A stretch of 56,750 nucleotides of DNA, from positions 1 to 56,750 of the forward strand of contig JAQTXB010000016.1 in the NCBI GenBank assembly GCA_028688995.1. Direction: 5' to 3'. A program made the translations under genes and the position numbers. The notes below the pieces were generated by a model. The model saw only the letters and a list, made by a program, of their open reading frames with translations, was not told the DNA's origin and did no database searches. Positions within the stretch are counted from its first letter, which is position 1; each line of letters starts with the position of its first letter. Below are positions 44,489 to 52,109 of the stretch, piece by piece. The stretch comes from Aliarcobacter sp. GTDB taxonomy: Bacteria > Campylobacterota > Campylobacteria > Campylobacterales > Arcobacteraceae.

Positions 44489-45199
44489 ATGAATAAACAA
44501 AGTATTCGTGTTGAAAATCTAGTAAAAAGTTTTGGAAAAGGTGATAGTCTTGTTGATGTTATAGATAAAGCATCTTTTAGTGTGGAAACAGGGGAATTAA
44601 TAGCATTGATTGCACCAAGTGGTGCTGGAAAAACTACATTACTTATGATGATAGGATGTGTTGAAGAACCCACAAGTGGTCAAATATGGCTTGGCGATGA
44701 AAAAGTATATGATAACAAATGGTTAAATAAAGATACAAGAAAGATTCGTAGGGAGAAAATAGGATTTATTTTTCAAGCGCATTATCTTATTCCTTTTCTA
44801 AATATTATAGATAATATAACTCTTTTACCTCAAACAAGTGGACAGTCAAAAGAAGAATCAGAAAAAGTAGCAATGGAACTTCTGAAATATTTTGATATTA
44901 GTGAAAAAGCTCTTGCTATGCCATCACAACTATCAGGTGGTCAAAATCAAAGAGTTGCAATAGCTCGTGCCTTGGCAAATAAACCTAAAATAATATTAGC
45001 AGATGAACCAACTGCTGCTCTTGATAATGAACGCTCAATTAGCGTAGTTAAAATGCTTAAAAAAATAGCAATAGAACAAAATGTAGCAGTTATTATGGTA
45101 ACACACGATGAAGCCATGCTTCCTTTATGTGATAGGATACTTAAGATTGAAAATAAAAAAGTAGTTTCATCTATTTCAAAAGATTCTACATTCGTTTAA
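44489..45199 (+). CDS. ABC transporter ATP-binding protein (DevA/LolD type)
   Basis: 236 residues. Walker A APSGAGKTT (usually GPSGSGKST), Q-loop FIFQAHYLIP, signature LSGGQNQRVAIARAL, Walker B IILADEPTAALD, H-loop VTHDE. AGGAGG ribosome site, one base after the permease stop. Completes the TolC-HlyD-permease-ATPase set under the two-component system. Confidence 0.94.
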   Translation: MNKQSIRVENLVKSFGKGDSLVDVIDKASFSVETGELIALIAPSGAGKTTLLMMIGCVEEPTSGQIWLGDEKVYDNKWLNKDTRKIRREKIGFIFQAHYLIPFLNIIDNITLLPQTSGQSKEESEKVAMELLKYFDISEKALAMPSQLSGGQNQRVAIARALANKPKIILADEPTAALDNERSISVVKMLKKIAIEQNVAVIMVTHDEAMLPLCDRILKIENKKVVSSISKDSTFV

Positions 45200-45223
45200 T
45201 ATTTTTTATTAATTTATATTATT

Positions 45224-45244
45224 TCTAGAGAATAGTTCTCTAGA
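45224..45244. terminator. Inverted repeat after the efflux operon
   Basis: TCTAGAGAA-TAG-TTCTCTAGA, a perfect 9-bp stem 25 bp after the ATPase stop. There is no T run, so it is a weak candidate terminator, placed between this operon and the convergent Crp/Fnr fragment. Confidence 0.45.
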
Positions 45245-45411
45245 TTATGAGAAAAGAGTTTTAAGTTTTTCCTTATCTATTGATTTCTTTTGATAATTAA
45301 TCAAGCCATCATTTTCGAATAATTTTAATCTTCTTGATAATGTCTCAGGTGTGATATTTAAAATTTCAGCAATTATTATTCTTTTTGTATTAAAAAACTC
45401 TTTTGTATTAT
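45245..45411 (-). pseudogene. Crp/Fnr-type regulator, C-terminal fragment
   Basis: The minus strand reads NTKRIIIAEILNITPETLSR, then RLKLFENDGLINYQKK to a stop at 45245: the recognition helix-turn-helix of a Crp/Fnr regulator. The cyclic-nucleotide-binding part is missing, cut off by repeat copy i starting at 45417. Confidence 0.75.
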
Positions 45412-45416
45412 CTTAC

Positions 45417-45550
45417 TGATCCGGTAACAGAAAATAGGACACAAAATTCTAAACATTCTCTTCCTCAACCTCTTACTTTTGGAGCAGTTTTTGCTAACAG
45501 AAAGCTTGTTCAAAATAGAGTTGAGATTTGGAGCATGTCCATAATATAAT
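45417..45550 (+). repeat. Dispersed repeat family, left two-thirds (i)
   Basis: Left terminus TGATCCGGTAACAGAAAATA, then CTTCCTCAACCTCTTACTTT, GGAGCAGTTTTTGCTAACAG, TTGTTCAAAATAGAG. The right part is missing. Its centre shares AACCTCTTACTTTTGGA with the palindrome upstream of xerH (50181-50197). Confidence 0.65.
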
Positions 45551-45597
45551 GGATTTTTTAATTTCGTAGAGTTAATGATACGATAAATATAGTTTTT

Positions 45598-45657
45598 CAT
45601 ACCGTTATTTGGTATGTAAAACTTGCTTTTTCATACCAATTTAGTTAAAATGATTCT
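45598..45657 (+). promoter_or_regulatory. Promoter and operator of the class II Fic gene
   Basis: CATACC-N7-GGTATG (45598-45616) is a perfect palindrome; a further CATACC (45632-45637) lies between -35 TTGCTT (45623-45628) and -10 TAAAAT (45646-45651), spacer 17. The start of transcription would fall at or next to the ATG (45658) and no ribosome site is present, so the mRNA may be leaderless. The winged-helix tail of Fic could be the ligand of the operator. Confidence 0.6.
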
Positions 45658-46794
45658 ATGAAAAAACAAAAATGGATTTGGGAATACGAAGAGTATCCTA
45701 ATTTTAAATATGATAAAGATAGATTATCACTAATATTAAGAGATATTGCATATGAGCAAGGTAAACTAAAAGCTTTTATGCTTTTAATGGACCAAGAAAG
45801 TACAAAATACTCTTTAGCTAGTACCCTTGAAAATGAGATAATAGCTAGTTGTCAAATTGAAGGAGAAATATTAAATAGACAAAGTGTACGATCTTCTATT
45901 AAACAAAAACTTGGACTTGAATCTCATGAACACTATAATGCTATTAGGAAAGAAGACAACTATGTCGAAATATTAATTGATGCTAATACACATTATGGAC
46001 AAGCTTTAAATTTAGAAAAAATATTTGGTTGGCATCATGCAATGTTTGAAAAGGGTTACAGTGGATTTTCTAAAATAAAAGTAGCTCAATTCAGAGGCGA
46101 TGGCTCTATGCAAGTTGTGTCAGGTGATTATGGAAAGGAAAATATTCATTATGAAGCACCACCTTTTGATACATTAGAGCAAGAAATGAATAGTTTTATC
46201 CAATGGTTTAATGAAACACCTAGTTCTTTAGAAAAAGCAGCAATTACACATCTTTGGTTTGTAATTATTCACCCTTTTGATGATGGAAATGGTCGTATAA
46301 CTAGAGCTTTAACAGATAGAGTTTTATCCAAACTAGAAAAATCTTCTTTTTCAAAAATTTATACTATGTCAAAGAGTATCTATGAAGATAGAAAAGGATA
46401 CTATAATGCACTAGACAAAACAACAGGTAGATTTCAAAAAGACGAGCCTTTAGATATTACATATTGGATGGAATGGTTTTTTAAAACTCTACATGACGCT
46501 TTATTAGATGCCCAAAAACAACTATCATACATTGTTGATAAAACAAAGTTCTGGGATGCTCATAGGGGTGATGAATTAAATGCAAGACAAATTAAAGTAT
46601 TAAATAAACTTCTAGATATAGGTAATGAAAATTTTAAAGGCGATTTAACAAAGAAGAAATATGTAAAAATTGCTAATACAGCAGAAACCAATGCATCAAG
46701 AGACTTAGCAGACTTACTTGAAAAAGCTTGCATCAAAAAAGTTGAAGGTACTGCAGGTAAAGGTACTAAATATACGATAAATCATAAAATTTGA
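45658..46794 (+). CDS. Class II Fic protein with winged-helix tail
   Basis: 378 residues. N-terminal DUF4172-type start (WIWEYEEYPNFKYD), inhibitory helix SCQIEG (S64, E68, G69: the (S/T)xxxE(G/N) motif placed N-terminally, class II), Fic motif HPFDDGNGR (205-213), and a C-terminal winged-helix-like region (NASRDLADLLEKACIKKVEG). It should AMPylate proteins when derepressed; the target is unknown. Many family members are predicted autorepressors, consistent with the CATACC palindrome upstream. Convergent with the resolvase gene. Confidence 0.9.
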   Translation: MKKQKWIWEYEEYPNFKYDKDRLSLILRDIAYEQGKLKAFMLLMDQESTKYSLASTLENEIIASCQIEGEILNRQSVRSSIKQKLGLESHEHYNAIRKEDNYVEILIDANTHYGQALNLEKIFGWHHAMFEKGYSGFSKIKVAQFRGDGSMQVVSGDYGKENIHYEAPPFDTLEQEMNSFIQWFNETPSSLEKAAITHLWFVIIHPFDDGNGRITRALTDRVLSKLEKSSFSKIYTMSKSIYEDRKGYYNALDKTTGRFQKDEPLDITYWMEWFFKTLHDALLDAQKQLSYIVDKTKFWDAHRGDELNARQIKVLNKLLDIGNENFKGDLTKKKYVKIANTAETNASRDLADLLEKACIKKVEGTAGKGTKYTINHKI

Positions 46795-46816
46795 TATTTT
46801 TATCTAGTGATTAAAT

Positions 46817-46839
46817 GAAGTAGTCAAATTGACTACTTC
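46817..46839. terminator. Bidirectional terminator between Fic and resolvase
   Basis: GAAGTAGTCAA-A-TTGACTACTTC, a perfect 11-bp stem followed by TTCTT on the plus strand. It overlaps the resolvase stop codon (46833-46835). Confidence 0.65.
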
Positions 46840-47396
46840 TTCTTAGCTACATCTTTAATTGCTCTATAGATTGTATTACGAGCTACATGAAAAAACTTAG
46901 ATAACCATTCAACAGACTTTCCTTTTTCATGCTGCTTGTATATAACAATTTTCTCTTTAGTATCCAGAATAGCTTTTCTGCCAAACTGAACACCTTTTTT
47001 CTTTGCAGCTTCAATCCCTTCTCTAACACGCTCATTTATTAAATCACGTTCAAACTCTGCAATAGCACCTAACATTGTGAATAATAGTCTACCTGCTGGA
47101 GATGTTGTATCAATGTTTTGATGTAATACTTTGAGATTTACATCTTTATTTTGCAAAAACTTTGCAATGTTATGAAGGTCTATTACAGACCTTGCTAATC
47201 TATCCAGTTTTGTAATATAAAGTACATCACCTTCTCTTACGAAGCCCATCATAATCTTAAATTGCTCGCGATCTGCTTCATTCTTTCCTGATCTTTTTTC
47301 TGAAAATATCTTTTCACAGCCTGCACTCTTGAGTTGATCAATTTGATTCTCAAGATTTTGACTAGAAGTTGAAACTCTTGCGTAACCTACATTCAT
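46833..47396 (-). CDS. Serine recombinase (resolvase/invertase family), second
   Basis: 187 residues. VGYARVSTSSQNLENQ with the catalytic Ser, YITKLDRLARSVIDL, LGAIAEFERDLINERVREG and a C-terminal Hin-type helix-turn-helix (VEWLSKFFHVARNTIYRAI). Clearly different in sequence from the recombinase at 5.4 kb. AAAGGA ribosome site. It and the Fic gene sit between a truncated Crp/Fnr gene and a truncated sensor kinase, so the pair probably arrived as one insertion with deletion of host DNA. Confidence 0.93.
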   Translation of the reverse strand: MNVGYARVSTSSQNLENQIDQLKSAGCEKIFSEKRSGKNEADREQFKIMMGFVREGDVLYITKLDRLARSVIDLHNIAKFLQNKDVNLKVLHQNIDTTSPAGRLLFTMLGAIAEFERDLINERVREGIEAAKKKGVQFGRKAILDTKEKIVIYKQHEKGKSVEWLSKFFHVARNTIYRAIKDVAKKK

Positions 47397-47459
47397 AATA
47401 AATCCTTTGTATTGAACTTACTATTTATCTCATATATTAGAATGATTGTAAAGTAATGT

Positions 47460-47726
47460 CTATTTTCCTAAATGAACAAATATCTGATTTTTGTTAAAAC
47501 TAAATACATTAGATATTTTATCACTGCTCTTAGGAACGTTTGTTACAATAAAATTTGTAGGTTCCTTATTAAAACTAGAAATTTTCATTTGCGAAAATAA
47601 TCTTTCCTCAAACAGATATATCTTGTTTTCATACATTTCATAATATCTGAGTGCAGTTATACTCGCTAATGAAATAAAAAAGAGTAAAAAACTTTTGATA
47701 AAAGATTCAATTTCAACTCGACTCAA
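47460..47726 (-). pseudogene. Sensor kinase, N-terminal fragment
   Basis: 88 codons from a TTG start: TM helix (SFLLFFISLASITALRYY) and the start of a periplasmic sensor, then homology ends near 47460 where the resolvase module begins. The catalytic core is gone. The start overlaps the broken response-regulator gene as in the intact pair at 39.8 kb. Confidence 0.7.
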
Positions 47727-48349
47727 AAATATATCCTTGACCTCTAATATTCTTTATATTTAACTCTGTTAAATTTTTTAACTTATTAATATGAAATCTT
47801 AAAGCATTTCCAGTTGGTTTTTCCAAACAATCATAAAGCTCTGTCTTGTGCAATTATTCGGTTTTTATTATTAATAAATAGTTCAAATAGATTTAATTGA
47901 ATTTGAGTTAAATATATATTCTCATTGTTTTTAAATAGCTGCTTGTTTTTTGGTAAGTATACGATGTCATTAAAAGCTATTTCCTTTTTATTTGAAGAGA
48001 GTTTTAAATTCACTTTTACAATTAACTCCTCGGGATAGAAAGGCTTTTTTATAAAATCATCTGCACCAACTTCAAAGCCCTTTAAAAAGGTCTTTAAATC
48101 TGTCATAGCACTAATAAATATTGCGGGTGTTGAATCGTCAGCATCTCGTAAACTTTTAAGTATTTCAAGTCCATCAATATCAGGAACATTTATATCAAAG
48201 ATATATAAATCATATTCTTTATCAAAAGTGATCTCTATGACATCATTGCCTTTAGTAACATAGTCAACTTCATAATCATTTTCCAATAATAATTCTTTAA
48301 TAGTTTCACCTAAGGATAAGTCATCTTCTAATAATAAAATTCTTTTCAT
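47713..48349 (-). pseudogene. OmpR-family response regulator, frameshifted
   Basis: The receiver domain is intact (LLEDD; LYIFDINVP; IKKPFYPEEL) but the frame stops at 47831. The rest of the winged helix (LEKPTGNALRFHINKLKNL, then IKNIRGQGYIFESS) continues in the next frame to 47713. A one-base deletion near 47845 explains it. With the kinase truncated too, this system is dead. Confidence 0.8.
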
Positions 48350-48358
48350 GGTATTGTT

Positions 48359-48718
48359 TTACTCTTTTGCTTTGCTATTAATTAAAAGTTGTAGTATTTC
48401 TCTCATTGAGTAAGGAATGAAATAAAATATTGCCAATTTTTCACGTTTATTCTCTAAAATACCTGCATCTTTTAATTTTCTTAAGTGTTGAGAGATAGGA
48501 GATTGATTCATTTCTAGAATATCACAAAAATCACATACACATAGTTCTTTATTATTTAAAAGTAAATAAACAATTCTAAATCTAACTTCACTACCTAAAA
48601 GAGCAAAAACTTTTGATTGATAATCAATATTTTTTTTATTTTTACTAATGTCTTTTTTTGCTTTTTTAACCAAAACATCATTATTTTTATCTCGGACACA
48701 GTTTATTGTATTTGTCAT
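48359..48718 (-). CDS. ArsR/SmtB-family metal-responsive repressor
   Basis: 119 residues with a winged helix: LGSEVRFRIVYLLL, ELCVCDFCDILEMNQSPISQHL and KDAGILENKRE. The CVCDFC cysteines match the metal-sensing site of CadC/ArsR-type repressors near the recognition helix. Good AAAAGGAAAA ribosome site. It follows the CDF transporter gene by 56 bp and should repress the operator region at 49614-49676. Confidence 0.9.
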   Translation of the reverse strand: MTNTINCVRDKNNDVLVKKAKKDISKNKKNIDYQSKVFALLGSEVRFRIVYLLLNNKELCVCDFCDILEMNQSPISQHLRKLKDAGILENKREKLAIFYFIPYSMREILQLLINSKAKE

Positions 48719-48774
48719 ACTTTTCCTTTTTTATCTTACTAAAAACCTATATAGCTATCTTTTACGATTGATTA

Positions 48775-49569
48775 TTAGTTTCTCGTAAGCCTTAATATTC
48801 TAATTGCACCATAAATTACTAGAATAAATACTATCGCTCCAACGATTAAGTCTGGTTTATTTGAATTTAACACTGACACAAGTACAGCAGAAACAATTAC
48901 TCCAAAATTAATTATTATATCATTTGAAGTGAATATCATACTAGCTTGCATATGCGATTCTTCACTTTTAGATTTCATAAACAGATATAAACAAATTCCA
49001 TTTGCTATAAGTGCAAAAGTTGATACAATAATCATTGTCCAAAAGTCAGGCATTTTATCATCACCAAGAAACCTTCTAACAATTTCAATAAATCCTATAA
49101 TTGCAAGTAGAATTTGGAAATATCCAGCAAGTTTCGAAACATTATTTTTCCTTGCAATTGTTCCTCCTACTGCTAATAGACTAATACCATATACAAATGA
49201 ATCGGCAAGCATATCTAAGCTATCTGCAACAAGTCCCATTGATTTTGAAATAATACCAGTTGACATTTCTATCAAAAAAAATGCAAAATTAATAGCAAGT
49301 ACTGTCCAAAGTAATTTACGTTGTCCACTTTCTTCTTTAAACTCAACTTCTTCTGTAGTTTCACTGCTTAAAAGGGTATCCCCTAGTTTTAAATCATTTA
49401 TTGAACTTTCAATTTCAGAAATATTACCAATATGATAAACAGTTAATTTTCTATTTGGAATATCAAACTCAAGGTTTTTAACCTCTTCAATAACATCAAG
49501 TTTCATTCTGAGTAAGTTTTCTTCACATGGACAATCCATTTTTTTGATTTCAAATGTTGTCTTTTCCAT
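48775..49569 (-). CDS. CDF-type cation efflux protein with HMA-like N-terminus
   Basis: 264 residues. Residues 1-70 look like a heavy-metal-associated domain with an altered site (MDCPCEE). TM helices follow; GLVADSLDMLADSFVYG holds the Asp pair of the CDF transport site (D..xxD). It is short, lacking a clear C-terminal cytoplasmic domain. Known relatives export Zn/Cd/Co. AGGAAGAA ribosome site. Operon with the ArsR repressor downstream. Confidence 0.85.
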   Translation of the reverse strand: MEKTTFEIKKMDCPCEENLLRMKLDVIEEVKNLEFDIPNRKLTVYHIGNISEIESSINDLKLGDTLLSSETTEEVEFKEESGQRKLLWTVLAINFAFFLIEMSTGIISKSMGLVADSLDMLADSFVYGISLLAVGGTIARKNNVSKLAGYFQILLAIIGFIEIVRRFLGDDKMPDFWTMIIVSTFALIANGICLYLFMKSKSEESHMQASMIFTSNDIIINFGVIVSAVLVSVLNSNKPDLIVGAIVFILVIYGAIRILRLTRN

Positions 49570-49613
49570 ATTTCTTCCTTATACTTTATATATTATAAAA
49601 ACAATAATCTATA

Positions 49614-49676
49614 TTAGTATATTCTAATTTAATAAAACATTAATACTTGACAAATATATTAGAATATACTTATAAG
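49614..49676. promoter_or_regulatory. Divergent promoter region with ArsR-type operators
   Basis: TTAGTATATTCTAA (49614-49627) and TTAGAATATACTTA (49659-49672) are inverted copies of one site. The second lies within a promoter for the rightward gene: TTGACA (49647-49652), 17 bp, TTATAA (49670-49675). ArsR binding would thus control both the CDF operon and the DsbD-like gene. Confidence 0.6.
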
Positions 49677-49713
49677 AATGTTAATATCATTCAAAACTAA
49701 ACAAGGTATAATC

Positions 49714-50133
49714 ATGAAAAAATTATTCTTACTTTTAAGTATCGTTATCTATAGCTTTGGAGCAAAAGATTTTGTATCGCCGGATGTTGCTATTAAACCA
49801 AGTGTAGAAATAAAACAAAATAGCATAGATATTAAACTTTCATTATATAAGGATATATATGTATATGATAAAAAATTGAAAGTATTAATCACAAAGCCTA
49901 AAAAGATTGATTTAACAAATTACATTGCTAAACCTGCAACTGAAAACTTTAAGGGTGACCAAGTAATAGTTAAAGATTTTTCATTAAATGTTCCATCTAC
50001 TTTAATCAAAGAAAAAATAGGCAATGTACCATTTAATTTAGAAGTTCAATATCAAGGTTGTTCTAAGTTAGGGCTTTGTTATGCACCTACAAGTAAAACT
50101 TTTAAGTTTCCTAAAATTGATAATATTAAGTAA
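49714..50133 (+). CDS. Stand-alone DsbD alpha-domain-like periplasmic protein
   Basis: 139 residues, signal peptide KKLFLLLSIVIYSFGAK, then a beta-rich domain ending in YQGCSKLGLCYAP, the paired cysteines of the N-terminal domain of the thiol:disulfide interchange protein DsbD. The transmembrane and thioredoxin domains of DsbD are absent. Start at 49714 (AAGGTATAATC before it) rather than the upstream in-frame ATG at 49678. Its promoter carries an operator shared with the metal-efflux operon, so a role in metal-induced thiol damage is plausible. Confidence 0.8.
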   Translation: MKKLFLLLSIVIYSFGAKDFVSPDVAIKPSVEIKQNSIDIKLSLYKDIYVYDKKLKVLITKPKKIDLTNYIAKPATENFKGDQVIVKDFSLNVPSTLIKEKIGNVPFNLEVQYQGCSKLGLCYAPTSKTFKFPKIDNIK

Positions 50134-50186
50134 GATAAAACTATAAACAGTTTTTTGAAAGTTCATATTAAATGTTACATAACCTC

Positions 50187-50249
50187 TTACTTTTGGAACA
50201 AAAAACACCAAATGAGTTTTTTTTGTTCCTCAAAGTGTTCAAAAAGTAA
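50187..50249. repeat. Nested palindrome upstream of xerH, candidate difH or repeat remnant
   Basis: Outer arms TTACTTTTGGAAC (50187-50199) and GTTCAAAAAGTAA (50237-50249), 12 of 13 complementary; inner arms GGAACAAAAAA and TTTTTTTTGTTCC. It lies 220 bp before xerH; in XerH-type systems the dif site is often next to the gene. The left arm with its flank also matches the dispersed repeat family, so a decayed repeat copy is the alternative. Confidence 0.4.
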
Positions 50250-50297
50250 AAAACGTAAAATGCCATAAACTTTATGGAATTATGGAACAAAAAAAGT

Positions 50298-50326
50298 GAG
50301 CTTTTAAATTATATATTTAAAGCTTC
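50298..50326. terminator. AT-rich inverted repeat
   Basis: GAGCTTTTAAAT...ATTTAAAGCTTC, a long weak stem with no T run. A terminator for the DsbD-like gene or part of the xerH control region. Confidence 0.3.
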
Positions 50327-50472
50327 ATCTAATCTTCCTTAAAAAAATTTACAGTATTTATAAAATAAAAGAATTAATATATTATATTTTATAAATTTAC
50401 CACCCTCTTATTTAAAAAATATTAATATGCAAATTATACTTTTCATAAGTAAATTATTAAAAAAGAGAATAT

Positions 50473-51522
50473 ATGAAATATCCATTAGATTTTGAAAACA
50501 CTTTTGAAAAATCACTACTTTTTTGGCTAACAAGGTTTGTTAGGAATAAAACTACTTCTTTGAGTAATAGTAATATCACTGATCAAAGCAAAATGGCTGC
50601 ATTAATCAAAAGTCTAATAAATGATATTCGCTCTATTGATGATTTAACTAAAACAGCAAAAGAACTAAGAAAAATTGGAATGAATGGACTTAATGTTTAT
50701 TACACACCATTAGAAAAACTCTACCATTACTTAGTAACCTTTGGAGCTGCATCAATGAAAGAGATTGATGAAGAGATACTACAAGATTTTTTAATTACTG
50801 CAACTAGTAATTTATCAGATGCCACTAAAAAGAATTACAGAATTGCTCTTATTACTTTCTTTGGTTACATTGACAAACAAAATGGTGAAGAAAATGGAAA
50901 TTTATATAGATTTGACATTGAATTAAAAAACTGGGGTGGATTAAGTGGGAAAAGTGGTACTAAATTGCCCTCTTTCATGAATAAAGATGAAGTTAATAAA
51001 TTTATTGAAACATTAAACATATATCCTTTTGGAGCCAAATTAGCAGCTAGGAATCGTTTAATCATAAAAATCATACTCTATACTGGGGTAAGAGTTACAG
51101 AAGCTTTAAAGCTAAATATGAAGGATTTTGTAAAAGAAGATGATATTTATGTAATTCTAATAAAAGCTAAAGGTAATAAACCAAGAGTTACTATGATAAA
51201 AGAAGATGTAATTAAAAGCGATTTAATTGATTGGTTAGAGAGAAGACCTAGTGGTAACTTATTGTTTTCAAATCAAAAAGGCGAACAATTGTCTCAAGCA
51301 TATATTTATACTCTTGTAAAAGATATTCTTATAGCTGCTAATATAAATAAAACTAAAAAAGGTCCACATTTTTTAAGACATACATTTGCATCGCTTTTAT
51401 ATATGAAAAGCAAAGATTTAGTTTTAGTTCAAGAAGCTTTAGGTCATGCTGATATAAATACTTCTAGGATTTATACCCATTTTGATAAGGATAAGTTGAA
51501 GGTTACTATGGATATTTTTTAG
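50473..51522 (+). CDS. xerH: XerH tyrosine recombinase, intact copy
   Basis: 349 residues, full length. The N-terminal core-binding domain (LLFWLTRFVRNKTTSLSNS) closely resembles H. pylori XerH. The catalytic domain has the first Arg in LYTGVRVTEAL, Lys in KAKGNKPR, HFLRHTF, GHADINTSR and the Tyr of RIYTHFDKD. XerH resolves chromosome dimers as a single Xer enzyme in Campylobacterota. GAGAA precedes the ATG weakly. Two further copies of its 3' part lie downstream (53409-53720 and 54442-55174). Confidence 0.95.
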   Translation: MKYPLDFENTFEKSLLFWLTRFVRNKTTSLSNSNITDQSKMAALIKSLINDIRSIDDLTKTAKELRKIGMNGLNVYYTPLEKLYHYLVTFGAASMKEIDEEILQDFLITATSNLSDATKKNYRIALITFFGYIDKQNGEENGNLYRFDIELKNWGGLSGKSGTKLPSFMNKDEVNKFIETLNIYPFGAKLAARNRLIIKIILYTGVRVTEALKLNMKDFVKEDDIYVILIKAKGNKPRVTMIKEDVIKSDLIDWLERRPSGNLLFSNQKGEQLSQAYIYTLVKDILIAANINKTKKGPHFLRHTFASLLYMKSKDLVLVQEALGHADINTSRIYTHFDKDKLKVTMDIF

Positions 51523-51776
51523 GATACCCTACTCTAAGAATTAGCGAAAAATAAACTGGTTTCCAGAAATTCAATGCTTGAGCTAAAAATATTCGTACAC
51601 TCAGCCCTTAAAGTTTCGTACAAAATGACTTTTGGTTGATATAATTATAGTTAAGAGTGCCTATTTAAATGTTTCCAGTATTTTTAATTATTTACTTTGA
51701 CAAATTATTATTATGTATGATACAATAAACATAAATATATTTATTGCTTGCTATGGCAAGCAGTTAGGTTAGTAAA
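51523..51776 (+). promoter_or_regulatory. hipBA (second) promoter and operator
   Basis: TTGACA (51697-51702), 18 bp, TACAAT (51721-51726). Palindrome TGCTTGC-TATG-GCAAGCA (51745-51762) lies in the leader before the hipB ATG (51777), a probable HipB operator. Upstream, TTCGTAC occurs twice (51592, 51615). The first 150 bp hold nothing else recognisable. Confidence 0.65.
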
Positions 51777-52109
51777 ATGGTAAAACATAGAGTTTATTCA
51801 AAATATGCACAAGAAACTGCTTTTTTAATAGGTCAACAAATAAAACTTGCCAGAAAAACTAGAAAATGGTCTTCAGCAAATTTGGCAGAACGTGCTGGAA
51901 TTACAAGAGAAACGCTTCAAAGAATTGAAAATGGAGATATGAGAACTGCTATTGGTCTTGTATTTGAAGTTGCAACAATAGTAGGAGTGCCATTATTTAC
52001 AGAAGATAGAGAACAGCTTTCAAATAACTTAGAACTAATCCAAAGTAAAATTGAACTTTTACCACAACGAATTAGAGCTCAAAGAAAGGTTGTAGATGAC
52101 AACTTCTAA
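51777..52109 (+). CDS. hipB: HipB-like antitoxin (Xre HTH), second
   Basis: 110 residues. Xre helix-turn-helix: GQQIKLARKTRKWSSANLAE, RAGITRETLQRIENGDM. A C-terminal helix follows. Overlaps hipA by 14 bp. AGGTTAGT precedes the ATG. It should bind HipA and the TGCTTGC/GCAAGCA palindrome. It differs strongly from the hipB at 3.2 kb. Confidence 0.88.
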   Translation: MVKHRVYSKYAQETAFLIGQQIKLARKTRKWSSANLAERAGITRETLQRIENGDMRTAIGLVFEVATIVGVPLFTEDREQLSNNLELIQSKIELLPQRIRAQRKVVDDNF

